The notes beneath the pieces were generated by a model. That model was not told the origin of the DNA. It did no database searches and was given only the letters and a program-made list of their open reading frames with translations. From Ambrosia x helenae (lineage: Eukaryota; Streptophyta; Magnoliopsida; Asterales; Asteraceae): DNA of 64,000 bases. The stretch lies in contig CM061226.1 in the NCBI GenBank assembly GCA_030844895.1, positions 100,105,292 through 100,169,291 of the forward strand. The letters are read 5' to 3'. Both the position numbers and the translations under genes were made by a program. Shown here piece after piece: positions 1-9,970 of the stretch (position 1 is its first letter; each line of letters opens with the position of its first letter).

Positions 1-2422
1 TTTGCCACTGTCCTTTTGGGCAGAAGCTGTAAACACTGCTTGCTATGTTCAAAACAGAGTTTTGATCAACCCCAGACATCAAAAAACTGCTTATGAAATT
101 TTGTTCAAAATCAAACCATTAATCTCATTCTTCAAAATCTTTGGCTGCCCATGTTTCATTTTAAATCTTAAAGATTCCATTTCAAAATTTGCAGCCAAAG
201 TAGACTGTGGTTATTTTCTGGGATATTCTTCTACTGCTAAGGCCTACAAAGTGTTTAACACAAGGACTAAAACAATAGAAGAAACCTTGAATGTTAAGTT
301 CAATGAACTTTCATCTCTGAAAATCCCTGCAAACCCTGCTGAATTATTTGATTTAGATAAATTCAAATTTGAAGATATCACTGTTAAGACTAACAATGCA
401 GGTATTCCACAGTCTCCATAGCAAGATTACAGAACAGATGTTGTGATTCCCAGTCACTACAAAGTCTATTCTGCATCAGAGAAAGCAACTGTTCAAAACA
501 ATTGTCAAAACTCTGCCACAGCTGTGTCAACCACTGTTGGCCAGTCCTATCCTCAAACCTCTGCTTCACCCCTCACTACCACTGACCTATCATCTGTTGA
601 CAAAAGTCAATCATCTGTTGACAAAAGTCAGTCAAGTTTCACACCACTTGGACCCATTCCTCCATTACCATTTCAAACATCTGTTGGCACTACAGAAGTA
701 CCAACAGATGTTACACCAACAGAGTCACCAAACCTCTGTCCATCACCTCAAAATGCCATTGTTCCATATCAAGGAGATCTTATTTACTTAAGAGCTCATC
801 CACCAGACCAGATCATTGGCAACATCAGAGAGGGTGTGCTCACAAGAAGCCAATCCTCAAATATCTGTCTTTTTGCAGGTTTCCTATCCCTCACACAACC
901 TGTCAAGTACCAAGAGGCACTGAAAGACAACAGTTGGGTAGAAGCCATGCAAGAAGAACTCCTTCAGTTCAAAAGACAACAAGTATGGGAGCTTGTACCA
1001 CTTCCTAAGGATGTTTGTCCTATAGGAACAAAGTGGGTCTTCAAAAACAAAACTGATGAAAGGGGTATTGTTGTCAAGAATAAAGCCAGGCTTGTGGTTC
1101 AAGGCTTCAGACAAGAAGAAGGAATAGATTATGATGAGACCTTTGCTCCTGTAGCTAGACTAGAGGCCATCAGACTCTTTTTAGCCTTTGCTGTCAACCA
1201 CAATATAAAGGTGTATCAGATGGACATCAAATGTGCTTTCCTTTATGGCAAAATTCAGGAGGAGGTCTATGTATGTCAGCCACCTGGTTTTGAAGACACA
1301 TTCCATCCTGACTATGTCTACAAGCTCAACAAAGCTTTGTATGGACTCAAACAAGCACCAAGGGCCTGGTATGAAACTCTTTCCACATTTCTCTTATCCA
1401 TTGGCTTCACAAGAGGTAAAATTGACAAAACTTTATTTCTTAAATGGAAAGGGAAACACTTAATGATTGTTCAAATATATGTGGATGACATCATCTTTGG
1501 ATCCACATGTAACCAAATGTGTGAAGAGTTCAGAAAACTCATGACAGCAGAGTTTGAGATGAGTGCCATGGGTGAGCTTCAGTGTTTCCTTGGTCTTCAA
1601 GTGAAACAACTGCAAAATGGCACATTCATTCACCAAAACAAATATGTAAAGAATTTATTAACCAGATTTGAGATGAATGATTGTAAGCCATGTAGCACAC
1701 CCATGAGTACAGTCAAGCTGCTCACTGTTGATGACAAGGATGAACTGGTTGATCAAACACATTATAGATGTATGATTGGGTCTTTATTGTACCTAACTGC
1801 ATCTAGGCCAGACATTATGTTTGCTACCTGTGTCTGTGCCAGATCCCAGGCTTCACCCAGAAAGTCAAACCTTATTGCTGTGAAAAGGATATTCAGATAC
1901 CTCAAAGGTGCTCCCACACTTGGTATCTGGTATCCTGCTAATGGAAACATTGAGCTTTCAGGTTTTTCAGATAGTGACTTTGCTGGCTGTCACACTACAA
2001 GAAAATCCACTTCAGGAGGGTGCCAATTTCTAGGGAATGCCTTAGTTTCATGGCAAAGCAAAAAGCAGGCAGCTGTTTCAACTTCAACAGCTGAAGCTGA
2101 ATACATTGCTGCTGCAAGCTGTACAGCCCAACTGATGTGGCTTCAAAATCAACTACTGGATTTTGGGATAACTGCACTTAGGACTCCACTCATGTTGGAT
2201 AGCCAAGCTGCTGAAAATATCATCAAGAATCCAGTCTCTCATTCCACTACCAAGCACATTGACATAAGACATCATTTTGTCAGGGACAGCTATGAAAAAG
2301 GTTTGATTTCTTTACACCATGTTCCAACAGAGGATCAGTTGGCAGATGTGTTAACAAAAGCATTAGACACATCTACCTTTACAAATCTGATTTCCAGAAT
2401 TGGCATGTTAAACATGGATTAA
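1..2422 (+). pseudogene. Sirevirus-like Ty1-copia pol: integrase C-terminus, reverse transcriptase, RNase H
   Basis: The 3' part of a copia polyprotein; the window opens inside integrase. Positions 2-421 read through the end of the integrase region (FWAEAV, then a block with FGCPCF and GYFLGYSS). A single in-frame TAG at 419-421 stops it, and the same frame continues to 2422, so a CAG-to-TAG nonsense change is the simplest reading. The downstream part has a linker rich in Ser/Thr/Pro, the RT domain with the YVDD catalytic box at about 1478-1489, and RNase H with SDSDFAG, a KSTSGG block and STAEAEYIAAASC near the end. The RNase H wording resembles the Sirevirus (SIRE/Maximus) branch, from memory. 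RT and RNase H copy element RNA into DNA. The ORF3 block and the 3' LTR follow in the same element. Upstream gag and protease and the 5' LTR lie outside the window. Confidence 0.9.
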
Positions 2423-2483
2423 CCAAATAATTTTTTTTAATAAAATTGTTCAGAAATTAAATATTTTCTTAAAATTGCTGTTT

Positions 2484-2641
2484 GGTTGAAAAATCTGTTT
2501 ATAACATCTGATCAGATAAAACAACCACTGTTTCATTCACTTCCACTGTTGGTTGAAAAGTCTGTTTCCAAAACATCTGATCAGATAAAACAACTGTTAG
2601 TTGAAAAATCTGTTTCAGAACATCTGTTCAGATAAAACAAC
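2484..2641 (+). repeat. Three direct repeats between pol and ORF3
   Basis: Copies at 2484-2525, 2551-2594 and 2599-2641 share the order GGTTGAAAA, TCTGTTT, ACATCTGATCAGATAAAACAAC. Each contains a short palindrome around CTGATCAG (weaker in the third copy). An (AT)n run and an A-rich run of about 20 bases follow (2648-2698). The block lies in the non-coding gap between pol and the third ORF. Function is unknown; it could be spacer or cis-regulatory. Confidence 0.75.
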
Positions 2642-2699
2642 TGTCCACATATATATATATATATATATACTATATTAAAAAAAAAAAAAAAAAAAAAAC

Positions 2700-2967
2700 C
2701 AACGGTTGGATCCATCAGCTGTTTGTATCAGTTGTTTACCAAAACAGCTGTTCTCCACCAGATGTTACATCCATCAGATGATTGCCACGTCTGCTCATAT
2801 AAGCAGATGTTTGGCCACATCAGCGGTTTCATTGAGCCTATAAAAACCCTGTTTTACCACAACAGATGTTACACTGTCTCATTGTATTCAAAATACTGTA
2901 AACCGCCTTCTTCACTCTCAAACCCTTCATCAATCTTCAATCATTTTCACCTTCGAAATCCATTACA
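2700..2967 (+). promoter_or_regulatory. Promoter-like stretch upstream of ORF3
   Basis: TATAAAAA sits at 2839-2846, about 120 bases before the ORF3 ATG at 2968. It is preceded by CATCAGCGGTTT, CAGCTGTTTGTATCAG and GCAGATGTTT. The 3' LTR shows the same order of words just before its own TATAAATA at 7380: GCAGATGTTT, then CATCAGTGGTTT, then TATA. I infer a possible internal promoter for ORF3, related to U3 by descent or convergence. Transcription is not shown. Confidence 0.4.
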
Positions 2968-5900
2968 ATGGATCTTCAAGCCAAAGCTACACACAATTGT
3001 CTCCCCTATCTGATTAAAACAGATGACAACACTCCATTTCATTCCACCATCGACATTTTCCTTAATTCCAAATACTTACCCATCCTAACCGCCAACGCCC
3101 CCATTTATCTGGATACACTCCAAGAATTTTGGTTGAATGCTGAGTTTCTATTACAAGACAAAAAACCTACATCCATTATTTCCAAAATTGGAGAAACCAG
3201 TATCGTCATTACCCCTGATATCATATCCACAACCTTCACACTGAATGACCTGGCAGGTAAGGATTCCTTCACTAAAACAGAGCTTCACACTGAGTTCCAA
3301 GAAAGAGGGTATGATGGTCAGATGACTGGATCAACTCTTTTCAAAAAGTTTTTCCCTCCAGTCATGAAATTTTTCTTCCATACTCTTCTTCTTTGTGTCT
3401 CTGGTAAGTCCACATCCTTTAATGAAATTCCATTAAGGATGCAATATCTGGGATATGCTATGTTGTCAAACTCTGACTTCAATCTTTCCCACGGATTGTT
3501 TATGGATTTGGTATCAAATGTGAAAGCAGTCAAGTCTGGGTCAAACAATGCTTTTCTTATTTACCCACGAATTCTTAGTGTAATTTTACAAAAATTATTA
3601 CCTGAAAAGGTTTTCAAAAAGGGTGCTGCTATGCAAATGAAAAGCTTAACTGATGAAACTTTCACAAGAATGCTGGGTGGAAGCACCCAAGAAAAAGTGT
3701 CAAAAGTGTCAAAAGTTTCTAAAACACAAACAAAGAGGACAAAGGCAACAACTGTTGTCAAAACCTCTGTTGTTGAGCCCACTGCTCCTGGTGATCATGG
3801 CACTACATCCAGTGCTGTGAAACCCACACCAGCCACTTCCAAAAAGAAACATTCATCCACAAAAACCACCACTCAACCACAAATGAGGCTTCTGGATGTT
3901 GAGGTACCAGAAGAAACCTCTGTTGCACAACAAAAGCAACCTGAAACCACTGTTGTTACTTCCTCACAACAGTTGGACATACCTCCACCTGACCAACCTC
4001 CTCATGAATCCTCTCAAAAGGATCATGTTGTAAGCCAAGGGGACACACATCCTGATGCATTTGAGTCACTTGACCATATGTTCACAAGCCCCTCTCCCAG
4101 GGCTAACTCTCTTCTTACTCCTCCACTCTCACCATCACATGTCCCACAAACAATGCAACCTCTGTTTGAAGCTATTGAAAAATCTCAGGAAGATCCCAGT
4201 TCCTCTCTTCCACCTGTCACTGAGAGTATACTCCAACAAGTGACTGGCCCTGAGAATACTCAATCTGCTATCCCCCAAACAGAAGAGGAGGTTACACCAC
4301 CTGGGTTCAATGAAACTCTAGGTGAGTTTTCAAGTGGAGCAGCCACTACTGATGTAGAGACCACTGTCTCACATCAGGACAGTGATTTCATAGCTAAGAC
4401 TCCCTTGAAGGCAACAACTGTTGAAGCCACTATAGTGTCTCCAAAAACAGTTGGAAGTCCCCAGTACCAAGACAAAGGGGCATCTGATTCACCTATTAGG
4501 CCTGAATCAGATAAAACTACCACTGGTAGGGACTCAGATGATCCTATTAATTTAGGAGATGAGTCAAAATACCAAGAATTGACGGCCAGAGTTTCTGTTA
4601 TTGAAACATCTGTTGCAGACATCAAATCTGATGTCAAGCTTCTCCTAAGCTCAATTGCAGATCTCTCCAAGAGTCAACCATCCACCACTGATATAGCCAA
4701 TGAGTTATGGAAATCAGTTTCCCCCATCATCATAGCTCACAGAAAATTGGCTGATCAGACACATGAAACCTACATGGCTGAGATCAGAAATATGGTTGAT
4801 GCAAGGTACAAAGATACTCATGCTGACATCAAAGCCATCAAGGACCATCTGCTGAAGACTACTGGCTCTGCCCCTACCACCATCCTCAGGGATGAAACTG
4901 ATGATGATTTCACGGCTGATGATGCCAAAAAGGGGGAGAGTGGCAGAGATAGGCTACCAAAATTAGATCCTTTTGGTTGCCCACCTTCTCAAAAAGGTCA
5001 AGCCAAGTCTGCCAAGAAACCAGAGTCTACCAAATCAGCTCCACAACAACAACATCAAGCACCACCACCACAACAACATCAAGCACCACCACCACAAACC
5101 ACTGAAAAGAATAAGGCAGTAGATGACTCTGCAAACATAGAAGCTGAAAAGGCTGCTCAGTCCAAACAACAAAGGGCTGACACCTTGGAAGTAAAAGCAG
5201 AGTCATTGATTGAACTCAAGAAGAAACAACAAAGGGAAACTGAAGATGTGGGATCCTCTAAAAGGATGAAAAGACCTGCCAAGCATGTTAGAAAACCACC
5301 ATCTAAGTTACAAACCTCTGTTGATAAAACCACTGCTGCTGAAACCACTGCCACCCAAAACACTGAAACCACTGCCACCCAAACCACTGAAACCACTATA
5401 CCCAAACCAACACACACTCCTGAACAAACAACCACCAAACCTACATCACCAACCAAAACCCCAACATCTGCTGGTTCTTCTAAAAGGCCAACAGATGTTA
5501 ATCCAACCACTGCTACCAAATCACCTTCACCAAAAATCATGTACACAAGGAAGAGAAAATCAACCTTTGTTGTGCATGATGAAAACATACACACATCACC
5601 AACCACCATTTCAACTGCCCAATCCACTCCTCCCATCACAGCCATTCCACTCACATCATTCTCACCACATACATCCAAATTCAAAACCCATAGACCACCA
5701 CCAACCATTACACCATTGGTTGTTCAGTATCCCCTTGAACTTGATCTACTCAAGGGGGAATTACAATCCTTCTACAATACTGAACAGCCATCTGAAAGAT
5801 CCTTCCCATCTCTCCCAAATTTCCCTGTTCCCCTCAACATTGATACCTATCTAAAATACAAGGGTGAACAGGTGGATGCCATCATCAGGGAGAAATGCAA

Positions 5901-6893
5901 AGGGAAGGATGACAGGACTGCTCAGGGCATCCATTCAGCAGAGCTTAGCAAACTCAGAAGGATTGAAGACTTTGCTAAGACCCTGAGCAATTCCATGTCC
6001 ACCATGCCTCTCAGTGTAGATTTGGAAAAGGAGGTAAGGGAATCTCTTCTTGAACAGATAATGGCAACCAAGCCTTACAAAGCAAACAAAAAGCAGTTCA
6101 ATGGCTGGACTACTCATGCTTTGAGGGAAGAACTGATCAGAATTGAAGAAATGGCCAAAGATCCCAAAGCTAAAGTCTCCATTCCCAATTTTGGCAAAGG
6201 CAGAGACCCAGTCAGAGCCTTGAAGTTCAAAAGAATGAGGCAGGAGATTGTAGCTGCCAATTATGGGGAGATGAGGTCTGTTTCCAGATGGTCAGAGCTA
6301 AGATTGGTTGAAACCTATAAAAGTCTGGAAGAGAATAGAAAGAAGGATCCCAGCCTTCCAAGAAAACCAATCTACAATGATGAGCCAATGATGAAGAGAC
6401 CCCAACAGACTTTTAATCTAGACAGCTTACTTGAAACCTCTGATCTCACAGCTGCTGCAAGTAGACAGCTCAAAAAGCAGAAGGAGATGTCAGAGGAAGA
6501 CCAAAGAAAGTTTGCTGACACATTTATCAAGGAAGGGCTCTTCAATCAAATCCATTATTTCTCTGATCCACAACAGAGAAACTCAGAGAACTCATAGGAA
6601 GACCACCTTCACCCAACTCATCAAGAATAAAGGTTCATCTCAGCAAATCCACTGACTCAAAAATTCTAAAGTGGAAGATCAACAAAGACAACCACGAATT
6701 GACACTGCTCAGGTCAGATGGAAAGGTTCAGAAGATCAGTATGGATGATGCTTACAGCCTTTGTGCAGAAGATCACCAAGCACTGCTAAATCTGGATCTG
6801 GAAAGAGATGAAGAAGACCTATTTGCTTTGAACTTTGAATTACAATTCAAAGGTCAAATCAGAGAAAGTCTGATGAGAAATAAAGATCAATGA
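2968..6893 (+). pseudogene. Third ORF of the Sirevirus-like element (env-like position), frameshifted near its end
   Basis: An open frame of 1209 codons (2968-6597) lies between pol and the 3' LTR, the place where Sireviruses carry their so-called env-like gene. Residues 1-230 look globular, with one hydrophobic run near 127-145 (FFPPVMKFFFHTLLLCVSG). Residues about 240-880 are low-complexity Thr/Pro/Lys/Gln, with a short tandem QHQAPPPQ repeat near 692-711 and a likely coiled coil around 520-620. The last 300 residues are again compositionally normal. No signal peptide is visible, so the env label rests on position only. The frame breaks between about 6560 and 6576: the stop at 6595-6597 is followed in another frame by a continuous coding-like extension (EKLRELIGRPP onward) to 6893, so a small indel has cut off the C-terminus. 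Hydrophobicity analysis and alignment to other Asteraceae Sireviruses would test both points. Confidence 0.75.
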
Positions 6894-6920
6894 ATAAAGC
6901 TGAGTTTTGGCATCATCTGT

Positions 6921-6933
6921 TCTAGGGGGAGAT
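6921..6933 (+). other. Polypurine tract of the Sirevirus-like element
   Basis: TCTAGGGGGAGAT lies directly before the LTR start TGTTGGG. A purine run at this place primes plus-strand DNA synthesis in LTR retrotransposons. Confidence 0.8.
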
Positions 6934-7639
6934 TGTTGGGTCTGCTGACCTGGAGAAGAACAGATGATTGGAAAGCCAAAATATGCTATCTATTTGATCC
7001 TTGAATAAACAGTCCTTACAACTTGCTTCTCCCAAAAGACTGCTGACCCTAACTACTGTTCTATCCAAACAACTGCTCAACAACTGCTGATACAAAGAAC
7101 TGCTAAGGAAACAACTGATGAAGAACAACTGCTGACCAAAGGTCTGATGAAGAGCAACAGGTGATACAAGTACTGAAGACCAAAGCACTGCTGGAACCAA
7201 CAGCACTTAGGCTCCAGCAGTGGATGCAAGACCATCAGAGTTTATCTTTAAGCAGCTGTTTACTATCAGTGCTTTCAATGTAACAGTAGTTTGTATAGCA
7301 GATGTTTAAGTTTGTTATTCTGTTAGAGGTCACTGTCTTAGGTGACGTCAGCCTAGGTCATCAGTGGTTTGAGTCAGTCTATAAATAGAACAGTGCATGT
7401 ACTGTTCTATTGCATCACACACAAAACATTCTCTCTGACAAACAACTGTGTGATCAGGCTGAGGGGGAGTAACTTGTACGATTGTAATCTTTGAATTAAT
7501 GAAAGCATTCGATCGAAAAACATTTACTCTCTTGTTTTGATTTACAGTTTATTATTCCGCTGCACTTTCATTCTATTTTCATTTCATTATTATCATCATT
7601 TAGTTAAACAATCAAAACAAACAAACTCAGATCCTAACA
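6934..7639 (+). mobile_element. 3' LTR of the Sirevirus-like copia element (706 bp)
   Basis: Starts TGTTGGGTC and ends ATCCTAACA, with the TG...CA ends and imperfect inverted termini (TGTTGGG against TGTTAGG). A polypurine tract abuts its left edge and the sequence becomes AT-rich, unrelated DNA on the right. The first 270 bases are full of ACTGCTGA/CAACTGCT-type words. The target duplication cannot be checked because the 5' LTR is outside the window; the flanking 5-mer is AAATA. Confidence 0.85.
7343..7387 (+). promoter_or_regulatory. LTR core promoter: TGACGTCA element and TATA box
   Basis: A palindromic TGACGTCA (7343-7350), the kind of ACGT core bound by plant bZIP factors, lies 30 bases before TATAAATA (7380-7387). 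Transcription of the element would begin about 30 bases further on, defining the U3/R boundary near 7415. No other TATA of this quality is seen in the LTR. Confidence 0.6.
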
Positions 7640-9589
7640 AAATATGAATCAATGATTGATTTATTTTATTAATAGTAATAAAAACGTAATTTAAATATAA
7701 TTAACAATAATAAAGACGCAATTTATTTTTTTCGTCAGTGACAAAATTTATTTTATTAATATACAATTGAATGGTTGATTGAATTTATTAATAGTAGTAA
7801 AGACGTATTCTAAATCTATTTAACAGTAATAGTGACATATATTAATAATAGTAATAAAGACGTAATATTATTAATATGATTGAAAATTATTTTGAACATA
7901 GTATATATTTTAGGAAACTGTTAATTACTGACAAAATTTATTTTATTAATATACAGTTGAATGATTGAGAAATTTATTTACAAATGAATTTCAAGTAAAT
8001 GCTAATTAATAAATTATAATTTTCGTAATAATTATATGATATATATTCATCTCTGCCAATAAAGTCCAATCAGAATTTAAAAATTTTTATTAACGTCAAT
8101 AAATAACATTAAAACTCTTAATAAATAACTTTAAAACTGCTACAATCTCAATAAAACTTATTAATTGCAATAAAGTCCAATCATAATTTAAAAATTTTTA
8201 TTAATGTCAACAAATAACATTAAAACTCTTAATAAATAATATTAAAACTGCTACAATCTCAATAATGAATCATTCAAATCAACATCTTTAGTAATCATTA
8301 TTAATTGTGATTGAAGTAATATAATTATATACTAATACAAATAGTAACTTAACGGCAAACATTCACCACTTCCGTTAGCCCGTTACCATAACCGCTCCTT
8401 GCTACCAGGATTCCGTCTAAACTTCACATCCGTTTGCCCTTTACCATAACCGCTCACGAGTCACCGGATAACTACACTGTCACAAAACCGTCATGCAGAC
8501 ATCGCATCCCCTTCGTACAACCATCGCATTCCTAAAAACAGGCAATGGTTGGATCGCTAATCCTTGACGGCAACTATTAACTACCAACTGTCGCAAAATC
8601 TGCCATGAAACCGGCGCATCCCCTCGAACAGACACGTACCCCCTACATATTTATGCATATATACTTATTACTTTCAAACAAACAAATACACTGAGATACA
8701 CAAATTTGAGAAGAAGATACAGAGAACATCGAGTACCGTTAGCAACAAAAAGAGTGCATTTTTGTTGTCGGGGTGATGGATAGTGACTTTATTCTCCGAT
8801 AATAAACTCAAAACACCATAACGGAATCGACAAAGAAATCAAATACCGTTGTGACTTCACAGTTAACGAAATCGTCGAGCCGTTTGGAAAAACATGACCA
8901 AACCACATGTCTATTGCAAACAACGTTTCCCGTCGTTTGCCACCGTTTCTCACCCTATATAACCCCACCGCCACCAAAATACCTAGCCATGTTATCACCC
9001 ATCTTAACGTTTTCAAAATTATTTCTCTGACACCCAGCAAGTTAATTGAGTCCCTCCAAAATGGCGCCATGGAAGGACAATAACAAAATGTTCGATGATA
9101 GATGATGAAGAGTTTAGGGTTTACAGAGTTAGGTGGTTAAAAAATTGGACGACGTTGGTATTGTGGTGGCGATGGTTTGGTGGTGGTGCTGTCGTGGTGG
9201 CAGTTTGTTTGGGGTGTTGTGGTGGCAGCGACTAGGTGGTTGTCGTGGTGATACTGTGGTGTTGGCTTCTTCTCTGATGCCTAAAATGCCATTTTTGAGG
9301 TATGTGTGTGCTTCTGAAAGGGGAAACTTTGAATATACAAGTTTGATTTAGAATGGTGGTATTTCTAAAGGTACAAATTGTGTTTGATGGTATTTGATGA
9401 GTTGTTTGGTGCGTCACTCACTGTTTTACATCTATCATTTTTTCAAATATTAAATCCTTTTCAAAAAGATAAAATATAAATAAAAACAACAAATCAAAAA
9501 TAATATCACAAAATAATTTTAGCGGGTATAAAAATCGGACTATGATTTTTTCTTTAAATTTACTTTTAAAATGTCCGAAACGTGATATC
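7640..9589. other. AT-rich intergenic DNA, no supported gene
   Basis: Mostly AT-rich sequence with diverged internal repeats; for example a CAGTGACAAAATTTATTTTA word recurs near 7735 and 7928 in partly degenerate form. 8350-8640 is less AT-rich and contains the word TTACCATAACCGCTC twice. Short open frames at 8789-9070 (minus) and 9133-9351 (plus) have no recognisable domain or biased composition, and I do not call them genes. Confidence 0.6.
8057..8264. repeat. Tandem duplication, 111-bp period
   Basis: 8057-8167 and 8168-8264 are near-identical direct copies (shared start CAATAAAGTCCAATCA). They differ at a handful of positions, including CAGAATTT against CATAATTT. The second copy lacks the last few bases. 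Confidence 0.85.
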
Positions 9590-9970
9590 ACTTCTAATAA
9601 TCAAATGTCATTCACGAGTAGCTTAGTTGCTGAATGGACCTGGGATCCCTCTTGGGTGTCTCAGGTTCGATTCCCACAAGGAATATAATGAAAAATGGTG
9701 GATGACTCCTGGCCTATGGTCACGAGTTCGAGTTCTAATCTCGCTCGGGTTTTACTAATCCTTCACCGTCATGCCTACGGGCGGGTGAGTGGTTGGGTTA
9801 TCTTCGGTTTCGGAAACTGCATGGGCGAACCTGTCTACACCAGCCGCCCGAGGTACATATGAGCCCTCCATTGGGTTGGTCGTGGGGGTATGTGCATAGT
9901 GTGAGGACTCCCCTGGATAGTCGGGTAAAAATGTTTGTTGGCCGTTAAAAAAAACTTCTAATAATCAAAT
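9590..9970 (+). mobile_element. SINE with 17-bp target-site duplication
   Basis: The body, 9607-9953 (347 bp), is flanked by identical 17-bp duplications (ACTTCTAATAATCAAAT at 9590-9606 and 9954-9970). A tRNA-like head gives box A (TAGCTTAGTTGCTGAATGG) and box B (GGTTCGATTCC), the internal RNA polymerase III promoter. The body is GC-richer than its surroundings and contains GGGCGGGTGAGTGG, a word also present (GGGCGGGTGGGG) in the SINE at 27794. It ends in a short A run. SINEs move with the enzymes of LINEs; the perfect duplication suggests a fairly recent insertion. Confidence 0.92.

Noticed and set aside
5157..5708. Minus-strand frame of 183 codons inside the third ORF of the Sirevirus-like element
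   Set aside because: It is antisense to a Thr/Pro/Gln-rich low-complexity stretch; its Val/Gly-rich composition is a mirror of that, and no domain is seen.
2968..6597. Calling the third ORF a true envelope gene
   Set aside because: No signal peptide, no clear membrane anchor and no receptor-binding or fusion motif; only the position matches the env-like ORF of Sireviruses.
7700..8000. Possible MITE around repeated CAGTGACAAAATTTATTTTA words
   Set aside because: The words are direct, not inverted, and no target duplication was found; treated as decayed tandem repeats.
8789..9070. Minus-strand frame of 93 codons in the AT-rich region
   Set aside because: No recognisable domain, no supporting promoter or splice context, and composition typical of chance.
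9133..9351. Plus-strand frame of 72 codons rich in Trp, Gly and Val
   Set aside because: Driven by a GGTGGT/TGGTGG-rich patch; no domain.
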